Positions 34,727 through 47,399 of a stretch of 64,000 bases of DNA are shown in pieces (the first letter of the stretch is position 1; the number at the start of each line of letters is the position of its first letter). The notes under the pieces are model-generated. The model ran no database searches. It saw only the letters and a list, made by a program, of their open reading frames with translations, and was not told the origin of the DNA. Location: the NCBI GenBank assembly GCA_002104985.1, contig MCGO01000021.1, positions 372,001 through 436,000 on the forward strand, written 5' to 3'. Made by a program: the position numbers and the translations under genes. The stretch is from Rhizoclosmatium globosum (taxonomy: Eukaryota > Chytridiomycota > Chytridiomycetes > Chytridiales > Chytriomycetaceae).

Positions 34727-35973
34727 TCATCCAAAGATCTTAGAAAGCACCTTAGCTTTTGTGGCAGATTTGGGAGCTTGGCTGCCCTTAATTGTGTCAT
34801 TTTGTTTGACTTCTCTCTGCCTAAACTTTCGTCCAGCTGCAGCTTGTGTCGCAGTAGCACCAGATGCAGCAGGAGCAGGTTCATCAACAATTCCTTCTTC
34901 CTCTCGCTTTCGTTTCTTTTTGGCTTCCATGGCTTCAATCATTTTACCTCTCTCCACATTCTGCAAGTAGGCTTTGGTTTCTCGCTTCACCTGTTCCATC
35001 TCAGCCTTCAACTTTTGGTCTCTGACAGCGCGTTCATACGAAATTTGGTCAGTCAAATGGTTCCATTTAAATCGTGGCAGATATCTGTTTGAGGTATTAA
35101 TTAGCAAAGGCGATTTGAAACATGCAATGCTACACACTTGATGGTCCACAAATCGTCGTAGAATCTATCTCTCTTTCTTGTACCCATAGGTCTCAAATTC
35201 AGAAACTCGGCTGTCCTTCGCGCGACAGCTTTATCCTCAAATTCAACCCAAGCTTCGGTATAGTTGACACGCTTATTTCCTCGATACTTTTTACGTCGGT
35301 ATGCAGTTTTTGCATCTTCTGGAGCTGCATAGAGACGCCCCAGTTTTCCATGTGGGGCAAGGAGGGATCGTAGTTTTTCAGGAGTCATGAAGGGAGGCAG
35401 ACGGGAAATATAGACAAGACCCGTTTTGTTCACGGTTTCTGAATAGTTTTTAAGAGACTCCAGTGAGAGAGGCTTCTTGTTTGTTGTGTTGGATTTGTCT
35501 ACATTCGGGTTGTTGAGAATGTCAGGTTGTTGGTCTGGAGGCAAGTTCAGTTCTTCGGGAAGGTCGTCGTCGTCGTCGTCGTTATCGTCTTCGGCATCAT
35601 CGTTCTCTTCCAGTTTCTCTTCGTCGTCGTTGTCTTGATCAGTGTCCCCATCGTCCTCAATGTCTTCCTCAACGTCATCATCATCATCCTCATCCTCCAC
35701 AGCTCCAAACTTCAGAGCCCATTTTGAATTATTCGCCGCAGCGAAGCGGGGATCGAGGGTCTTTGTTGGCGGCTGCACAGCTTTCTTTTGTTGACCAGTC
35801 GTTTTGAGCCCTGGTTTCCTGACCTTGTCGTCCTCGTCCTCGTCGTCCTCGTCGTCAAAGACATCGTCTTCATCGTCGTCATCGTCGAACGGGTGATGGA
35901 ATCGCGTGTCGACGGGCTTTGCTTTTGAAGTCGATTTCGATGGCGGCGACTTGGCCACGGACTTGGGCGGCAT
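34727..35973 (-). CDS. ESF2: ESF2/ABT1-type ribosome biogenesis RNA-binding protein
   Basis: Exons 35973-35138 and 35084-34727 give 397 residues. The N-terminal 170 residues are dominated by Asp/Glu runs with Lys-rich patches. An RRM-like core begins at GLVYISRLPPFMTPEKLRSLL, includes RLYAAPED and AWVEFEDKAVARRTAEFLN, and ends in FYDDLWTIKYLPRFKWNHLTDQ, the hallmark of yeast Esf2 and animal ABT1. A basic helical tail follows. Esf2 works in the nucleolus in early 18S rRNA processing with the SSU processome and the helicase Dbp8. The acidic leader is longer than I expect for yeast Esf2. The start codon is about 130 bases from the stop of TPR paralogue B on the same strand, and the gene converges on the ABC transporter. 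Confidence 0.88.
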
Positions 35974-36099
35974 CTTCAACTTGATCGCGACTCGACTTGC
36001 ACAAAAAAAACAAAAACATTCATTCCTTGTGCTTCCAAAGAGTACAACAAGCATATGTAGGTATAATGAATACAAAACAAACTAGAAATCATCGGCTCT

Positions 36100-39000
36100 C
36101 TATCCAACGTAATAATGACGGCAAGGGAATACTTTGCTCTCCTGCTCAGTCTGCTCCCTCACAAACTGCTGACTCAACCCCCGATCATTCTCTTCCTGTG
36201 CTTCAGATCGAACAACAATTCCCTTGGTTGATACAAACGCAATCTCCGGACTCCACACTGCCACCTCTTCCAACAACATTCGCAAACATGAATCACACAT
36301 ACCCAGTCCACCACGGTAACTAGATCCACAAGCATCCAACAATTGTCCCATCATCACATCAGGCTGCACAGACCCATCTTCCTTGATTTTGAGTGCAAGT
36401 ACGATATCCTCCTTGTACCGTGACCCTTGTTGGATCAAGTACGCAGAGTTAACCAACACATCACTACTGACAGATAAAAGACCCGTAGCACAAAAGAAAC
36501 TGGCTTGGATAGAAGCAACATAACGAGATACAGGTGGTGCGTTACTTCCACGGCCCATTCCATCCGCACCACTGACTCCTCCAACAATAGGTGCAACATC
36601 ACGGAGAATAGGGCCCAGTTTGTACAAGTCTGGAACAAATCCAATGAATCGAGTGCTAGGACTCATGAAACCACCAGAAACTACACTACTGCTTCCTCCA
36701 ACACCTCTATTGTTTCCAGCACTACCACCAACCATACCGCGACCACCACTACCTTCCTCAGAATTGTCACGCCACTTATCCAAAGCCTCTTTTGCTGCAA
36801 TATCAAGCGACATGTACACACCATCATACAATTTCTGCTTCTGCGCCGTGTAATTCCGATGCATATTCTCATAATCATCACTATTCACGACTTCAACCCA
36901 TTTCTGTTTTCCAGGAATCGCGAGAACGAGGTTGTATTGCTGCATCTTCATGTCGATTCCAACTCCGATACCGTAGAGGTGTGGGTTCTTGTTGGCGCGG
37001 TTGTCGAGGGTCAGGTCTACAAACTGTTTCATGCTGGATGCGAGGGTGTAGAAGCCGCTGGCGCCAATGAAAAAGTATAGGAACGAGTATGGTACACTTT
37101 GAACGACTTCTTCACGCATTTTGTCAAGTGCTTGGAATTGTGTTGAGAATGTAGAGACAAGGGTTTCCAAGTTGAGTGGGTCGGTGATTTCTGGGTTGAG
37201 AGCTCGTGCAAGAATATTGAGTCCATCTAAACTCATATCGAGGTAAAAGTCTTGGCGAATGTTGATGATGAGTTTGGGGAAATCGAGTGGGTCAATATGG
37301 CGTTGAAGAAGATAGATTGTTTGACAATAGAGAAAGTGGGCATGGAGCTTCAAGGTCTCAGGAAGTTCTGGCCTCAAAGTTCGCTGTGCTTCTTTTGTAG
37401 TAGAAAGACTCAGCCCTGAACGAGTGGATTCCGTCATCAAGTTTCCAAGGATATATAAAGCAACGTAAGGCTGGTTATTTGTGATTTGTGCCGAAACTGA
37501 CAGGTTGCGAATTCAGTAATTGGGATTTCACACACACAACACCAACATACCCATGTTCAACATTGTAACAAGCATAGAAAACAAATTATCCTTCTCCTTG
37601 AAATAAAGGAATGACTGTTTCAGCCCCTTCCAACCTGGAACAGTCCATGCAGCTCCATAATGTTCTCGCGCAGCAGTTTCAATCCCCAACTTTGTCCAAT
37701 ATAGAGCGCATTCTTCAATTTGTGCTATCCTGCCTGCAGTCAAAAGCTCCATTTGTTTGGCCCAATGCAAATTCTTGAGGGATCGACCAAAGTCAACTTT
37801 CAATGCAGAAATAGAGGCATTTGTGAGCTCAACCCCTTCTGCAAACCCAATTTCACGGAACACAGAAGAAGAATCAACAAGGTAGTCAAATGCTGCAGCG
37901 ATTCGACCTTTGGCATCTAGATTCGAAATAGTGAGTGAATGATTAATTACACTGAACGAGACTTACAAAATGAAGCTGCAAAGTTTCCAAGAATAGCCCC
38001 AATAGTAGGATCCACGACTTCCTTAAAATAAACATTTGTCTTGGCCATCATTTCCTTTTGCGCCTCCAACCATGGAACAAGCGGCAAAACAATCTTATTC
38101 TTCTTTGATGAGGTTTTAGCTACCACGGACTCAGTCTCCACATCACGAATACTACTGCTACTACTCAATTCATCAACAAACTCTTGTCTCTCCAGCTTGG
38201 ATTCAGCTGCAGAAGCAGCAGCAGCAGCCTCAGCAGCAACAACAACGCTCTCAGGCGGCTCAGGCGGCTTCACCTCCATCCCCGGCACAATCGACCCAAC
38301 AACCGTATACTTTTTATAAAACGCAATAATCTCATACGCATGCGAGTTACACTGAATCGCGGCATCATCCAACCCAAGCGCCTGACAACACAGCCCCAAA
38401 TGCGTAAGCGACCTCGCCTGTGCGTTAATCAGGGACCTGTGCAGGTACGACAACCGGATGCGGTGTGTCGGTGTGGGTGTTGGGTAATTGGGGTCAAAGA
38501 AGAAGTCGCGGTCGTTGAGGGATGTTGTGTTTGAGGAGAGTTGGTCGTGGTCTGGAGGGATCACGCCTGTCATTGCGGCGGAGAGGCGGCGGGCGAGGGA
38601 GAGGGGAAATGACATTCGGAAGTCGACTTCGAGGGGGAATAGTTCGAGCATGGATTCGGCGAGGCGGAGGCAGTTCGCGTGGCATGTTATTGCGGCTTCT
38701 AGGTCGCCGGTTTCGAACAGGATGTTTCCGTTGTTGGTGAGGAGGTCGAGGAAGATGACTACAACTGGGGGTCCGTGGATTGTTTTGTTAGTGCCTTGGA
38801 GGAGGCCAGGGATGTTGGAGCTTGCTGCTGATTTTGCTGATTTGAAGGATTCCATGCGGCGTACGCTTTCGTCGGAGGAAGGCGCTTCGTTGCTTTCGTT
38901 TGTACGATAAATGGGTTGCTTGCCCTTTCCTTCATCTGTAGTGCCATCATATAGATTGATTCCAGAGTATTCGCCGTCCTCTGAATACGCTCTTCGGGAG

Positions 39001-39991
39001 TGGCTGAGCAAAATTCATTAGTGATAGTCCGCAATATCAACAAGTCGATTCGGCGACACGAAATTTGTATGAAACAAGAACAGATTTCTGCTCTTGGACT
39101 AATATAAATTGAGACTCACCTGATCCAAACTTCATGTTGATCCAAATCGAGGACACCAATAACATGATCCATCCAAGAGTCACCAAAATACTTTTTCTGC
39201 ATCAGCAAGAGTTCTCGTTCATCAAAGAGAGCTCTGATTGCAACAGCCCATGCATCCTTGTTGTACTTTGCAGCCTCTTCAAATTCGGATGACTGCCGCT
39301 TTGCAATTGACATATTGTTGAGGCAAGTTGCTTCAGCGTACCAGTTGTAGCCTGAAGAAGACCGGTCAGCCTTATTGAGGGCCTGGCTGAACTTTGCAAA
39401 GGCTTGACGCGGGTTGTGGGTTGGGCCGGGGGTCAGGCACTTTAGACCCGCATCGAAGAGAGTCTTTGTTTGAGACACGGGCGTGGAAGCAGATGGCGAT
39501 GTTGGAGTTTGCGGGAACGGGAAGGCGGAGGCAGGTGTTGCTGGCGTTGAAGGAGACATTGGGATCGCCGACTCGGGCGGGGTAGAAGACGAGGGACCGG
39601 CAGCCGCGGAAAGCGGAGGGGGCAGAGGAATGCGCATTGGCGGTGCTTCTGTGGCCGGGGTCTGTGTTTGGTTGAAAGCGAAGGTGGATGGCGTCAGGGT
39701 GGAGGCGGTTGAGGTTGTTGGACTCGTAATTGGCACGGATGATGATTCTGTTGTGGCCATTGACGATGTGCGTGGCGGCGGAACAACAATCACTGGACCA
39801 GTTGATGTGGACAACGATGGCTGCGACTGTTGCGACTGTTGCGAGAAGGTGCGGATCGGTGTTTGCGCGATGGACACGGACACCGATGCAGACGGCTCAA
39901 GCACGATGCCCTGGTGGATCGCCGTCTGCGTTGGCCGCTTGAACTTGCCCATGAACGAATTGAGCACGCTGCCCTTGCGCTGCTGCTCCAT
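36100..39991 (-). CDS. Large tetratricopeptide-like protein, paralogue B
   Basis: Exons 39991-39120, 39003-37967, 37916-37551 and 37496-36100 give about 1,223 residues; the acceptor of exon 2 has an in-phase alternative nearby. It mirrors paralogue A: a disordered Ser/Thr/Pro-rich leader of about 190 residues, then AFAKFSQALNKADRSSSGYNWY, FLDLLTNNGNILFETGDLEAAI, ARSLTHLGLCCQALGLDDAAIQCNSHAYEI, KVDFGRSLKNLHW and the terminal KVFPCRHYYVG. The three introns lie at the same places and phases as in paralogue A, so the pair arose by duplication of an intron-bearing gene. The function is unknown; no catalytic motif is seen. It lies on the opposite strand from A, with the transporter and ESF2 between them. 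Confidence 0.8.
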
Positions 39992-40220
39992 TGCTGCCTT
40001 TTGTTTGCTTCTTGATTTGGTTTTTCTGTGTCTGAACTCCAACTGGCAGAACAGCGAATACTGTCGAACTACATCATTCCAATAAATTAAATATTGTATT
40101 TGATACATGGATAGAGTTAGGATGGCCCGTGTGGTTTTTCCCGCTTTCCATCAGGCTTGAGTAGTAAATCGAGTGATAAGTCGGACCAAGTTTGATCTTG
40201 TAGTATGTTGACTTGCATCA

Positions 40221-40688
40221 CTAGTAACGATATTCAGTATTGTACATATTGCTTGAACCAAGTGGAGTAGAAAGGGACTCACTCTCATCAGTGATACCAA
40301 ACTCTTCCAAACCCATCCCGAAAGAAGCATGCGCGTCTTTTGCGCCTGTACTAGACGAGGACCCGAATAACGACCGTTTTGAGTATGCAGGGTTATTCTT
40401 GAGGAGGGTATTGAGGGCAACAGCCTTATCGGCCGTTGCAGTTGTGCTGTCCTCCAGCACCACATCTAAGCAATCACTTTAGCAAAGCTACTTCAAGTAA
40501 AAGGTGGTACCATCAGCCTGTGGTTCTAGCTTGAGGCGCCAAATAGCCAAATGCGAGTCATCCGAGTTTGAGCCGTTGAGCAGAATTGCCTCATCGTTTG
40601 TCAAGGGTTCGCCAGCCAGACAAAGCACTTTAAGAGCGGGAATTGAGCGATGGATTCTGTTTGAGAAGGCGGCATCGGAAGAAGCCAT
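40221..40688 (-). CDS. Small hypothetical protein
   Basis: Exons 40688-40511 and 40465-40221, with a 45-base intron gtacca..gcttag, give 140 residues. The start is MASSDAAFSNRIHRSIPALK; a short structured part contains VLCLAGEPLTNDEAILLNG and HLAIWRLKLEPQAD; the C-terminal half is Ser/Gly-rich (SLFGSSSSTGAKDAHASFGMG). I recognise no family. There is no signal peptide or membrane segment. The start codon is 98 bases from that of the divergent LRR-RhoGEF gene, which suggests a shared promoter. I call it coding because the spliced frame is clean and the composition is protein-like. Confidence 0.55.
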
Positions 40689-40786
40689 AATTATCGTATT
40701 GTACTTTCTTTCTTCTTGATTTCTTTGATCCCTACCTTCACTTTGATCTTTGAACCAACCAAACCAAACCAACCAAAAAGGCTTGA

Positions 40787-43700
40787 ATGTCTTCAGAGCC
40801 ACGGGCAACATCACCACCGCCGGGCCTCGTTGCGCGAATGGCAGCTGAGTTTGGCGGTCGCTCGCGGGCAACGAGTCCGGGCCCACCAACTCCTCGGGGC
40901 TCGTCTCGGCCTACCTCGCCTGCTCCTGGGACACCGACTCCTGTGCCGGCCCAGAACCGTCTCTCGTCAACCTCAATTAGAGACTTGATCAAGTCCTTCG
41001 ATCAACCACAAACCCAGCAGATGCATGTATCTCCACTGAAGGTATCTGCGACTGCCTAACATCCCCTTAAATCGTCCATACTCATCACCAACTCCCATTT
41101 CCAAACAGCCTCGGAGAAGCTCAAAGCCACCGTCTGTAACGTCATCCTCGCCAGTGCCATTCAGACAACTCGCCGTTGATTCGGCCCTCGACCTGTCAAT
41201 CTCGTCAGCCCCTTCAACTCCAAATCGCTTGTCATCGATCAGAGATTCTTTCAACTACGATGCCCCCTTCCTGCCACACCCACTCAGTCACGCCCTGCCA
41301 CCCCATCAAGTGCACCATCTCCAATCGTATCACGAATTTCAAAGAAACTTCGTGTCTTTGGCCGCAAACGTGTCTTGCCCACTATTGCATGCGCCATCGC
41401 CCTGCACTTGATCTCGCCGAGACTCTCTACAAAACTATGGATACTTGTGTACAAGATTCTCTTGCGAAAGAAATTGATGGGGCCTGATGAAACGACTCTG
41501 TCCTTTGGCCTCAATTTATTGGGTGGCCTGCTCATGCCTCTCGTTGTGATTGCGGTTGCTGCTTACATGTTTGGAAGGAGATCAAATGCCTCTGCTGATT
41601 CTTCTACTGTCCAATCTCATACAGTGTCTGATTCCGTCAAGTCTCAAACTCAATCCACAACACAATCTACCCCATCCCTCGTTATCAACAAACTATCACC
41701 TGTTCTGGAAGAAAAGACTCCTACAGAAGAAATGACTCCCACTGCCGATCCAGTGGAGCCTGTTCCTCCTATCGTTGTACAACAAGTTCCAGATGTGGAA
41801 TACGCTGGATCTACTATCGACTCCATTGAAGCACCAAAACCATTAGATGACTTCAACTTTAGAAGCTCAATTCAATCTTGGCTCACGAGCACGAGTGCAA
41901 AAACTGTCATGTACACAAATGAGCCCGAACTCATGGACTCTACACATGATGATCGCCTGAATCGGTTCTCATCAACTTCTTCAGACTTTGGAAACTCTCA
42001 AAACAACAGCATGAGCTATACCCTTCGGAACTCTAGTCTATATGACGATGCGGCTGCTGACTCTAGCCCCGACTTGACCAAAATCAGACCATCCTCCCAG
42101 TCAATGCCATTACCTCTTCCTGTTCAGCCACATTTGCAAACCTCGTTGAACTATCCCCTGCAAACCGAAAAATACCAGCCTCATATACCTTTACGAAGCG
42201 ACAGCCTCACTTCAGAAACATCCGAACCAACAACCCCAAAAATTCGTCAATACAACGAAGAAACCACTCCTCCACCACAAGATGACCTTGTCGCTGATCT
42301 CGACCCCGAAACAATCAACAACTACATCTACAGCCGCGACTCCGCCAGCACACCAGGTGGAGTCCCCGTCCCTCTTCCTAACACTCGCCTTTCCCTCCTC
42401 GCTCCGTCTCCAACACACTCTCTCGCACGACACCCTAAACGTGGACTCCCTACAGCGGGTCCAACATCCCTTCTCTTCAATAACCCAACAGCACACTCTC
42501 TCGACTACATTTCCATGAACCTAGCGACACTACCAACGGACTTTTTGCCGCATTTCAACTTGACGCGTCTGCACCTTGCTGGAAACAATCTCCTTGAACT
42601 TCCTGATGGGACTTTGGCACTTCTTCCTGCGTTGCAGTTCCTTGACGTCTCGGATAACAGAATCTCGTCGTTACGAAAGAGTCTTGGTTCTTGTAAAGGG
42701 TTGAAAGAGGTATACGCCCGGAACTGCGGACTTGTCGTGGTGGAAGAAGGTGTATTGGAAGGACTGGATAACCTTGAAGTTCTTGATTTGAGCGTGAACC
42801 AGTTATCATCTTTCTGTAAGTGGTTTTTTATGATATTTTGTTGAGGGAGTTTGTTTTTTTGGCTAAATTGAGTGCGTTTAGCAAACTTTGCATTTGCAAA
42901 CAATACGGCTCATTTGCATACGCTTATCTTGAGTAATAATAAGCTGCGCACGTTGCCGCCGTCGCTTGGATTGCACCGCGGTCGCGAGCTTGTGTTCTTG
43001 TTGATTGGTGGCAATAATTTTGAGCAGTCTCTGAAGATTTTCACGGATCCTATTATTACTGCGAGTCAAGCTACTGTTTCTAGAGTGACGAAGGATATTA
43101 GTGCTCGATTGACTGTTGTTCCTGACTCTGATTTGTCTGGGGCTCAGTTTAGTTCGATGGGATTGAGTTCTGGTGTTAGTTTTCTTGATCGGTCTGAAAG
43201 AGGAAGTTTGTATGAGTGGGGAGATGATGACGATGACTTGAGGAGTGTTCATGATGCCGAGTTTGACGGTTGGTTCTCTCCTATCCATTTCTATTAATGT
43301 ATTCATGGTTTTGGATACCTAGGAGGATACAGAAAGCCATCCGAGTTCCGCGACAAACTCCGCCGCCGATCATCACTTCCTGACATGTTCCGTGCCGACA
43401 ACCGAAGAAGCGGAACAGCAGCTTCCATTTCAGCAGCCCGCCGATCCGGTGAATACGGAAGTGCAATCAACCATCCTGGATGGGGAGAAGCCCTTGAAGC
43501 CAATTCAGCAACATCATATCATGCAAGCACGAACCCAAGCTACGTGTACATCCAACGCCTCCTGTCCCACCTCCACGACGTGTTTGACTTGAGCCCACAG
43601 TTCCATCCATTAAAAGTCTCGGTGCAACGCATCGGGTCTATGGTGGAGACTTCAAGAAATGGGTCGACACATGAAGAGTTTTCCGGGACTGTTCCTGTTA

Positions 43701-45355
43701 CTGGTCTTGGGGATGACCCTGACGCTGAGCATTTGACTGAAGAAGAGAGGGATCGGATTCGGAAACGGCAGAGTCCTGTGCGTCGGGCGAATATCGCGGC
43801 TGAAATTTTATCGACGGAACGGACTTACGTGAATGAGTTGAAGACTTTGGTTAGTTTGTACGCGGATCCACTGGAGCGTGGGATTCTGATAGCGTCGGAT
43901 ATGGGTGCTATGTTTTCAAATTTGAAGAGTATTTTGTACTTCCACAAAAGGTACAGTGACTGCATTTTTGTTTGTGTTTGCTTAACCTCGTGTTTTAGTC
44001 ATATGCTTCCAAACATCGAAAGAGCTATTCAAGATCCTGACCAACCTCTTGGATCAGTGTTCAACGAAGCTGCACCGTTCTTCAAAATGTATTCCATGTA
44101 TTTCAATAATTTCGATACTGCCAACGAAATGGTGATCCACTTGGAGCAACTGGCCGCATCAGGATCAGGACAACTACAAAGTCCTATCCGAAGCACTGTC
44201 CTCGCATCTACCTCAATTTCACCAACAAACTCAACCCAAACTTCTCGACGCACTCTCGCAAAGAAGTTTAAAAACTTGGTTAAAATCGCTAAATCTTCCT
44301 CCTCTCATTCCCAAATCTCTCTTCAGTCCTATCTTATCCTTCCTGTACAAAGACTCCCCCGTTACAAGCTGCTAGTAGATCAGCTCCTTGAATCTACTCC
44401 ACTTAATCACCCTGACCGGGCATCTCTCGCCTCCGCCGCCGAAGCAATCCGAAACTGTGTCGCTGAATGTAATGACAAGAAGCGCGAAATGGAAGAATAC
44501 GAACGCGGCATGAAGCAAATGACAAGGATACGAACCGTGAAAAACAAGTCTACTGGCGCTTTGTCCAAGTTCTCTACTGTCAAGATTGGAAGGCAGTTTA
44601 TCCAAGAGGCAACCTTACGGCTTGTCAAATATGTGGAACGACAGCATTTAAGTAATACGGAAGGGATTGGAGCTGATATGGCGTTTGCTATGACTTCAAA
44701 CCGCGACAAATTCTTCAGGAGTGTTGTTGGGGCTGTTGTTGAGACACGCTTTGCAATGGGATCGAGTGGACCTATTTCAAACATACCTCCTCCTGTTGCT
44801 GTTACTGGTCAACCTCATTTAGGCGCTGGACTCGATGCAGTTTCTGTTTATGGCTTGCAAAGGACGGTCGGAGCTGACTTTAGGTTCCTGCTCTTCACTG
44901 ATGTACTGTGTTGGTGCAAACCCATCTCCGGATCCATGTCATCGTCTCCGCTGGCTGGAGGTGGTTCAGGGATTTCGGAGGCGGAGTTTGAATTGATTCG
45001 CGCTATTGATATTGGGCCTCACACCAAAGTCGAAGTGATGGTTGTGTTGTCGAATCCTGAACCTGTTGGTCCAACGCGTTTGGCGGATCGACCAAATTCA
45101 ATGTCGATTGACCATTTGAGGGCGTATGCAGCTGTGAATGGGTCGGATCCGGCGTCTCAGCGGTTGTCGGGTGGAATGTTGACACTTACGAATACTCGAG
45201 GTTCAACGGCTACCAACACACCTGTGATTCGAGAGCCTGATTCTGTGCTCCGTATCTCTGACAATGATTCTGTTTTGTACTTACGGGCGGGACAAAGCGA
45301 AGTGGAGTCATGGCTAGAAACACTGAAAGGGTTAGGATGTGTTCAGGATGAATAA
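40787..45355 (+). CDS. Membrane-anchored leucine-rich-repeat RhoGEF (DH-PH)
   Basis: Exons 40787-41041, 41109-42815, 42882-43268, 43323-43950 and 43999-45355, about 1,444 residues. A Ser/Pro-rich leader is followed by a hydrophobic span near codon 240 (LLGGLLMPLVVIAVAAYMFG), a Ser/Thr-rich linker, five or so leucine-rich repeats (LTRLHLAGNNLLELPDG, LQFLDVSDNRISSL, LEVLDLSVNQLSSF, LHTLILSNNKLRTLPPSLG), then a DH domain (AAEILSTERTYVNELKTL, FKMYSMYFNNFDTA, LILPVQRLPRYKLLVDQLL) and a PH-like region (about 44600-45340). DH-PH proteins load GTP onto Rho GTPases and guide polarity. The frame breaks in a C-run at 41263-41267; one added C restores it, or a 110-base intron gttgat..actcag skips the spot. 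The 48-base intron at 43951 is a multiple of three and would also read through. Confidence 0.85.
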
Positions 45356-45427
45356 TTCATTTCCATTCGTTTCATAAAACTTAGAATATAGTCTTTTTTG
45401 GATCTTTATATTGAATAAACTTGGTAT

Positions 45428-46067
45428 TTACTTGCTGTTATTCTCGCGTTTCCCAATGCTGCGTCCAAGGACTAGTCCAGCCACCAGTGAAGCAGCGACT
45501 ACAGTACCAGCAACAATCAAGTTATCTGGTTGAGCGTACCAAGGCTGCTCTTCCTCTCTGTCAGCGTATCTTGTGCGTTGGGAATCCTAAGTTTAAGAGA
45601 ATCAATGAGGCGTCTGTAGTGAGACACACCAATCTCCTAACCTCTTTCGCAGCAGAACTACTGCTACTGCCACCACCGCCTCCATAACGACAATTAAGCT
45701 GATGTCTCCTCACTTCGTCTTCATCCGATCCAAGGAACGTGCAGGGATACTTGTCGCAAGTGTAAAGTGGGCAGCAGTGACTCCCCTTCTTGCCCGAGTA
45801 TCCACACATATCGCATTTGATAAGCAATTCATCTAGCATATTCACAATGAGTCGATCAGGCCCTGTGATGGCGTTCTGGCTCGTAATGGGGGCTCGGCAG
45901 ACAACACATGTGGGATCTTCCCTAGCGCGGACCCAGCTGACGATGCACACTTGACAGAAGTAGTGTCCACATTCAGCGAGTTTACGGGGATTACGGAATG
46001 GCTCGCGGCAAATAACGCATGTGAGGTTGTCATCAGCAGTGGATGTGAATGTCCACGAATTGGCCAT
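45428..46067 (-). CDS. RING-finger protein with second zinc domain and C-terminal membrane anchor
   Basis: Exons 46067-45642 and 45586-45428 give 194 residues. The N terminus holds a C3HC4 RING: CVIC, then CGHYFCQVC and CVVCRAPI. A second Cys/His group follows (CDMCGYSG, CCPLYTCDKYPC, HQLNC), like the zinc fingers behind RING in TRAF-type ligases. A Gly/Ser linker leads to a single hydrophobic segment at the end (LIVAGTVVAASLVAGLVLG) with a short basic tail, typical of a tail anchor. It is therefore likely a membrane-bound E3 ubiquitin ligase facing the cytosol; organelle and substrate cannot be told. Its stop is about 70 bases from the convergent RhoGEF stop. Confidence 0.8.
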
Positions 46068-46157
46068 TTTGGATGAGTTTTTACTGGGGAGACCTTATTT
46101 ATCACTTTTTATTCGGGTTTACTTTAACAGTTAAAACGGCTGTTGAAATAATATATG

Positions 46158-47294
46158 CTACTGGTTGTCGAGCTTGATGGCAGATAAGCGGTCGGTTGTG
46201 GTAACAACGGAAAGGGCTTGATTAATCCTGCTTACAGACTGATTCATGTTTGACGATGCTCTATCGGGAGACGGAATCATACTTCTTTTTACATCGTTAT
46301 GGTGCGTGGCTTTCCTCACATCTATCCACTATGTTGCAAATAAATACTTCTTGTTCCGAGTCTGACTTCAAAACTTACAAGTAATTCTGCATTGAGAGAA
46401 AACACGTAAATCCAATTTTGGATTGCAAAATACAAAGTCAACAAGTAGGGATCTGTAACATTCTGTGTTGCGTACAACATGGCCGAGTTGATGGCTACGA
46501 CCAAGATAGACCGGATGATGTTCTCTTGAACTAGAATCATTGCGAATCGTTGAAATTGTGAGTTGAAATTCTTTAAGTTGAATGCGATGGCTACGATGGT
46601 GCAAAATATGTCGCAAATCATGTCTGCTGAGTTGTAGCCAATACCAGTCAGTTCATTTTGTGAATAGACACCTAAAATCAGAATTAATTTGACTCAAATC
46701 GTATTTGTAGTTACATTGATGTAAGGATTCATCCCAAAGTCCGTAACTCCACACTATTTAGATGTTTTTATGGATAGTTCGTGACGAAATTATCAAATTA
46801 CCAAGGTCCCATATCGCCCAAATGACACGATTGATGGAAATCAGCACGGTGAAACAAGCAACAACAATATCACCGCCACTTGTCACCCGAGCCTTATACA
46901 ACATAAAGAAGTCTAAAAAAAGCCATGATTAGTATTTGAGAATCATTTTCCAGAGGGGTTTCAAACCAAAATTAATGAAAAAGAAGTGTGATGCGAAATT
47001 CAACCAGAAGGACACACTTTCGCAATACACTCTTGTTGAGAACATGTTTGCAGCGAACAAGCAGGTAAATATAATACCCGCCATGTTAAAACATGAAATG
47101 ATACAAGCAACTTTCCAAAAGTATCGCGATTCTCGCGCAAAAAGCCGTAGACAAGTGCAAACAAAGCCAATCAAGCAGGTTTTGATCGTCAAGCCAAATA
47201 TAGTTCCAACAATCACATATTGTGGAGAAGTGAAACTTGGAACTTCATCGGATTCGGCTCTATTCAAGATGGTGGAAGGGAAGATCGTCGGCAT
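46158..47294 (-). CDS. Multi-pass membrane protein, tandem copy 1
   Basis: Five exons (47294-46967, 46912-46802, 46753-46715, 46671-46379, 46328-46158) give 313 residues. Hydrophobic segments include YVIVGTIFGLTIKTCLIGFVC, FWKVACIISCFNMAGIIFTCLF, IVVACFTVLISINRVIWAIW, a segment around MICDIFCTIVAIAF, IIRSILVVAINSAMLYA and LLTLYFAIQNWIYVFSL, so about six or seven spans. The C-terminal cytosolic-looking tail ends in LSVVTTTDRLSAIKL. I do not recognise the family; the topology would fit a receptor or channel-like protein but no motif proves it. The neighbouring gene 47400-48568 is a paralogue with all four introns in the same positions and phases. Confidence 0.75.
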
Positions 47295-47399
47295 TAGATT
47301 TAAATTAATTAATTTTTGGAAATTTTATTATGTATAGTAAAGAAAACGAGCTACCGTATATATCTGCAAAAGAGAGCAGATTAAAATCTATATCGTTAT

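Noticed and set aside
35520..35900. Simple repeat of cgt/cat trinucleotides
   Set aside because: It is the Asp/Glu-rich coding part of ESF2, not an independent repeat element.
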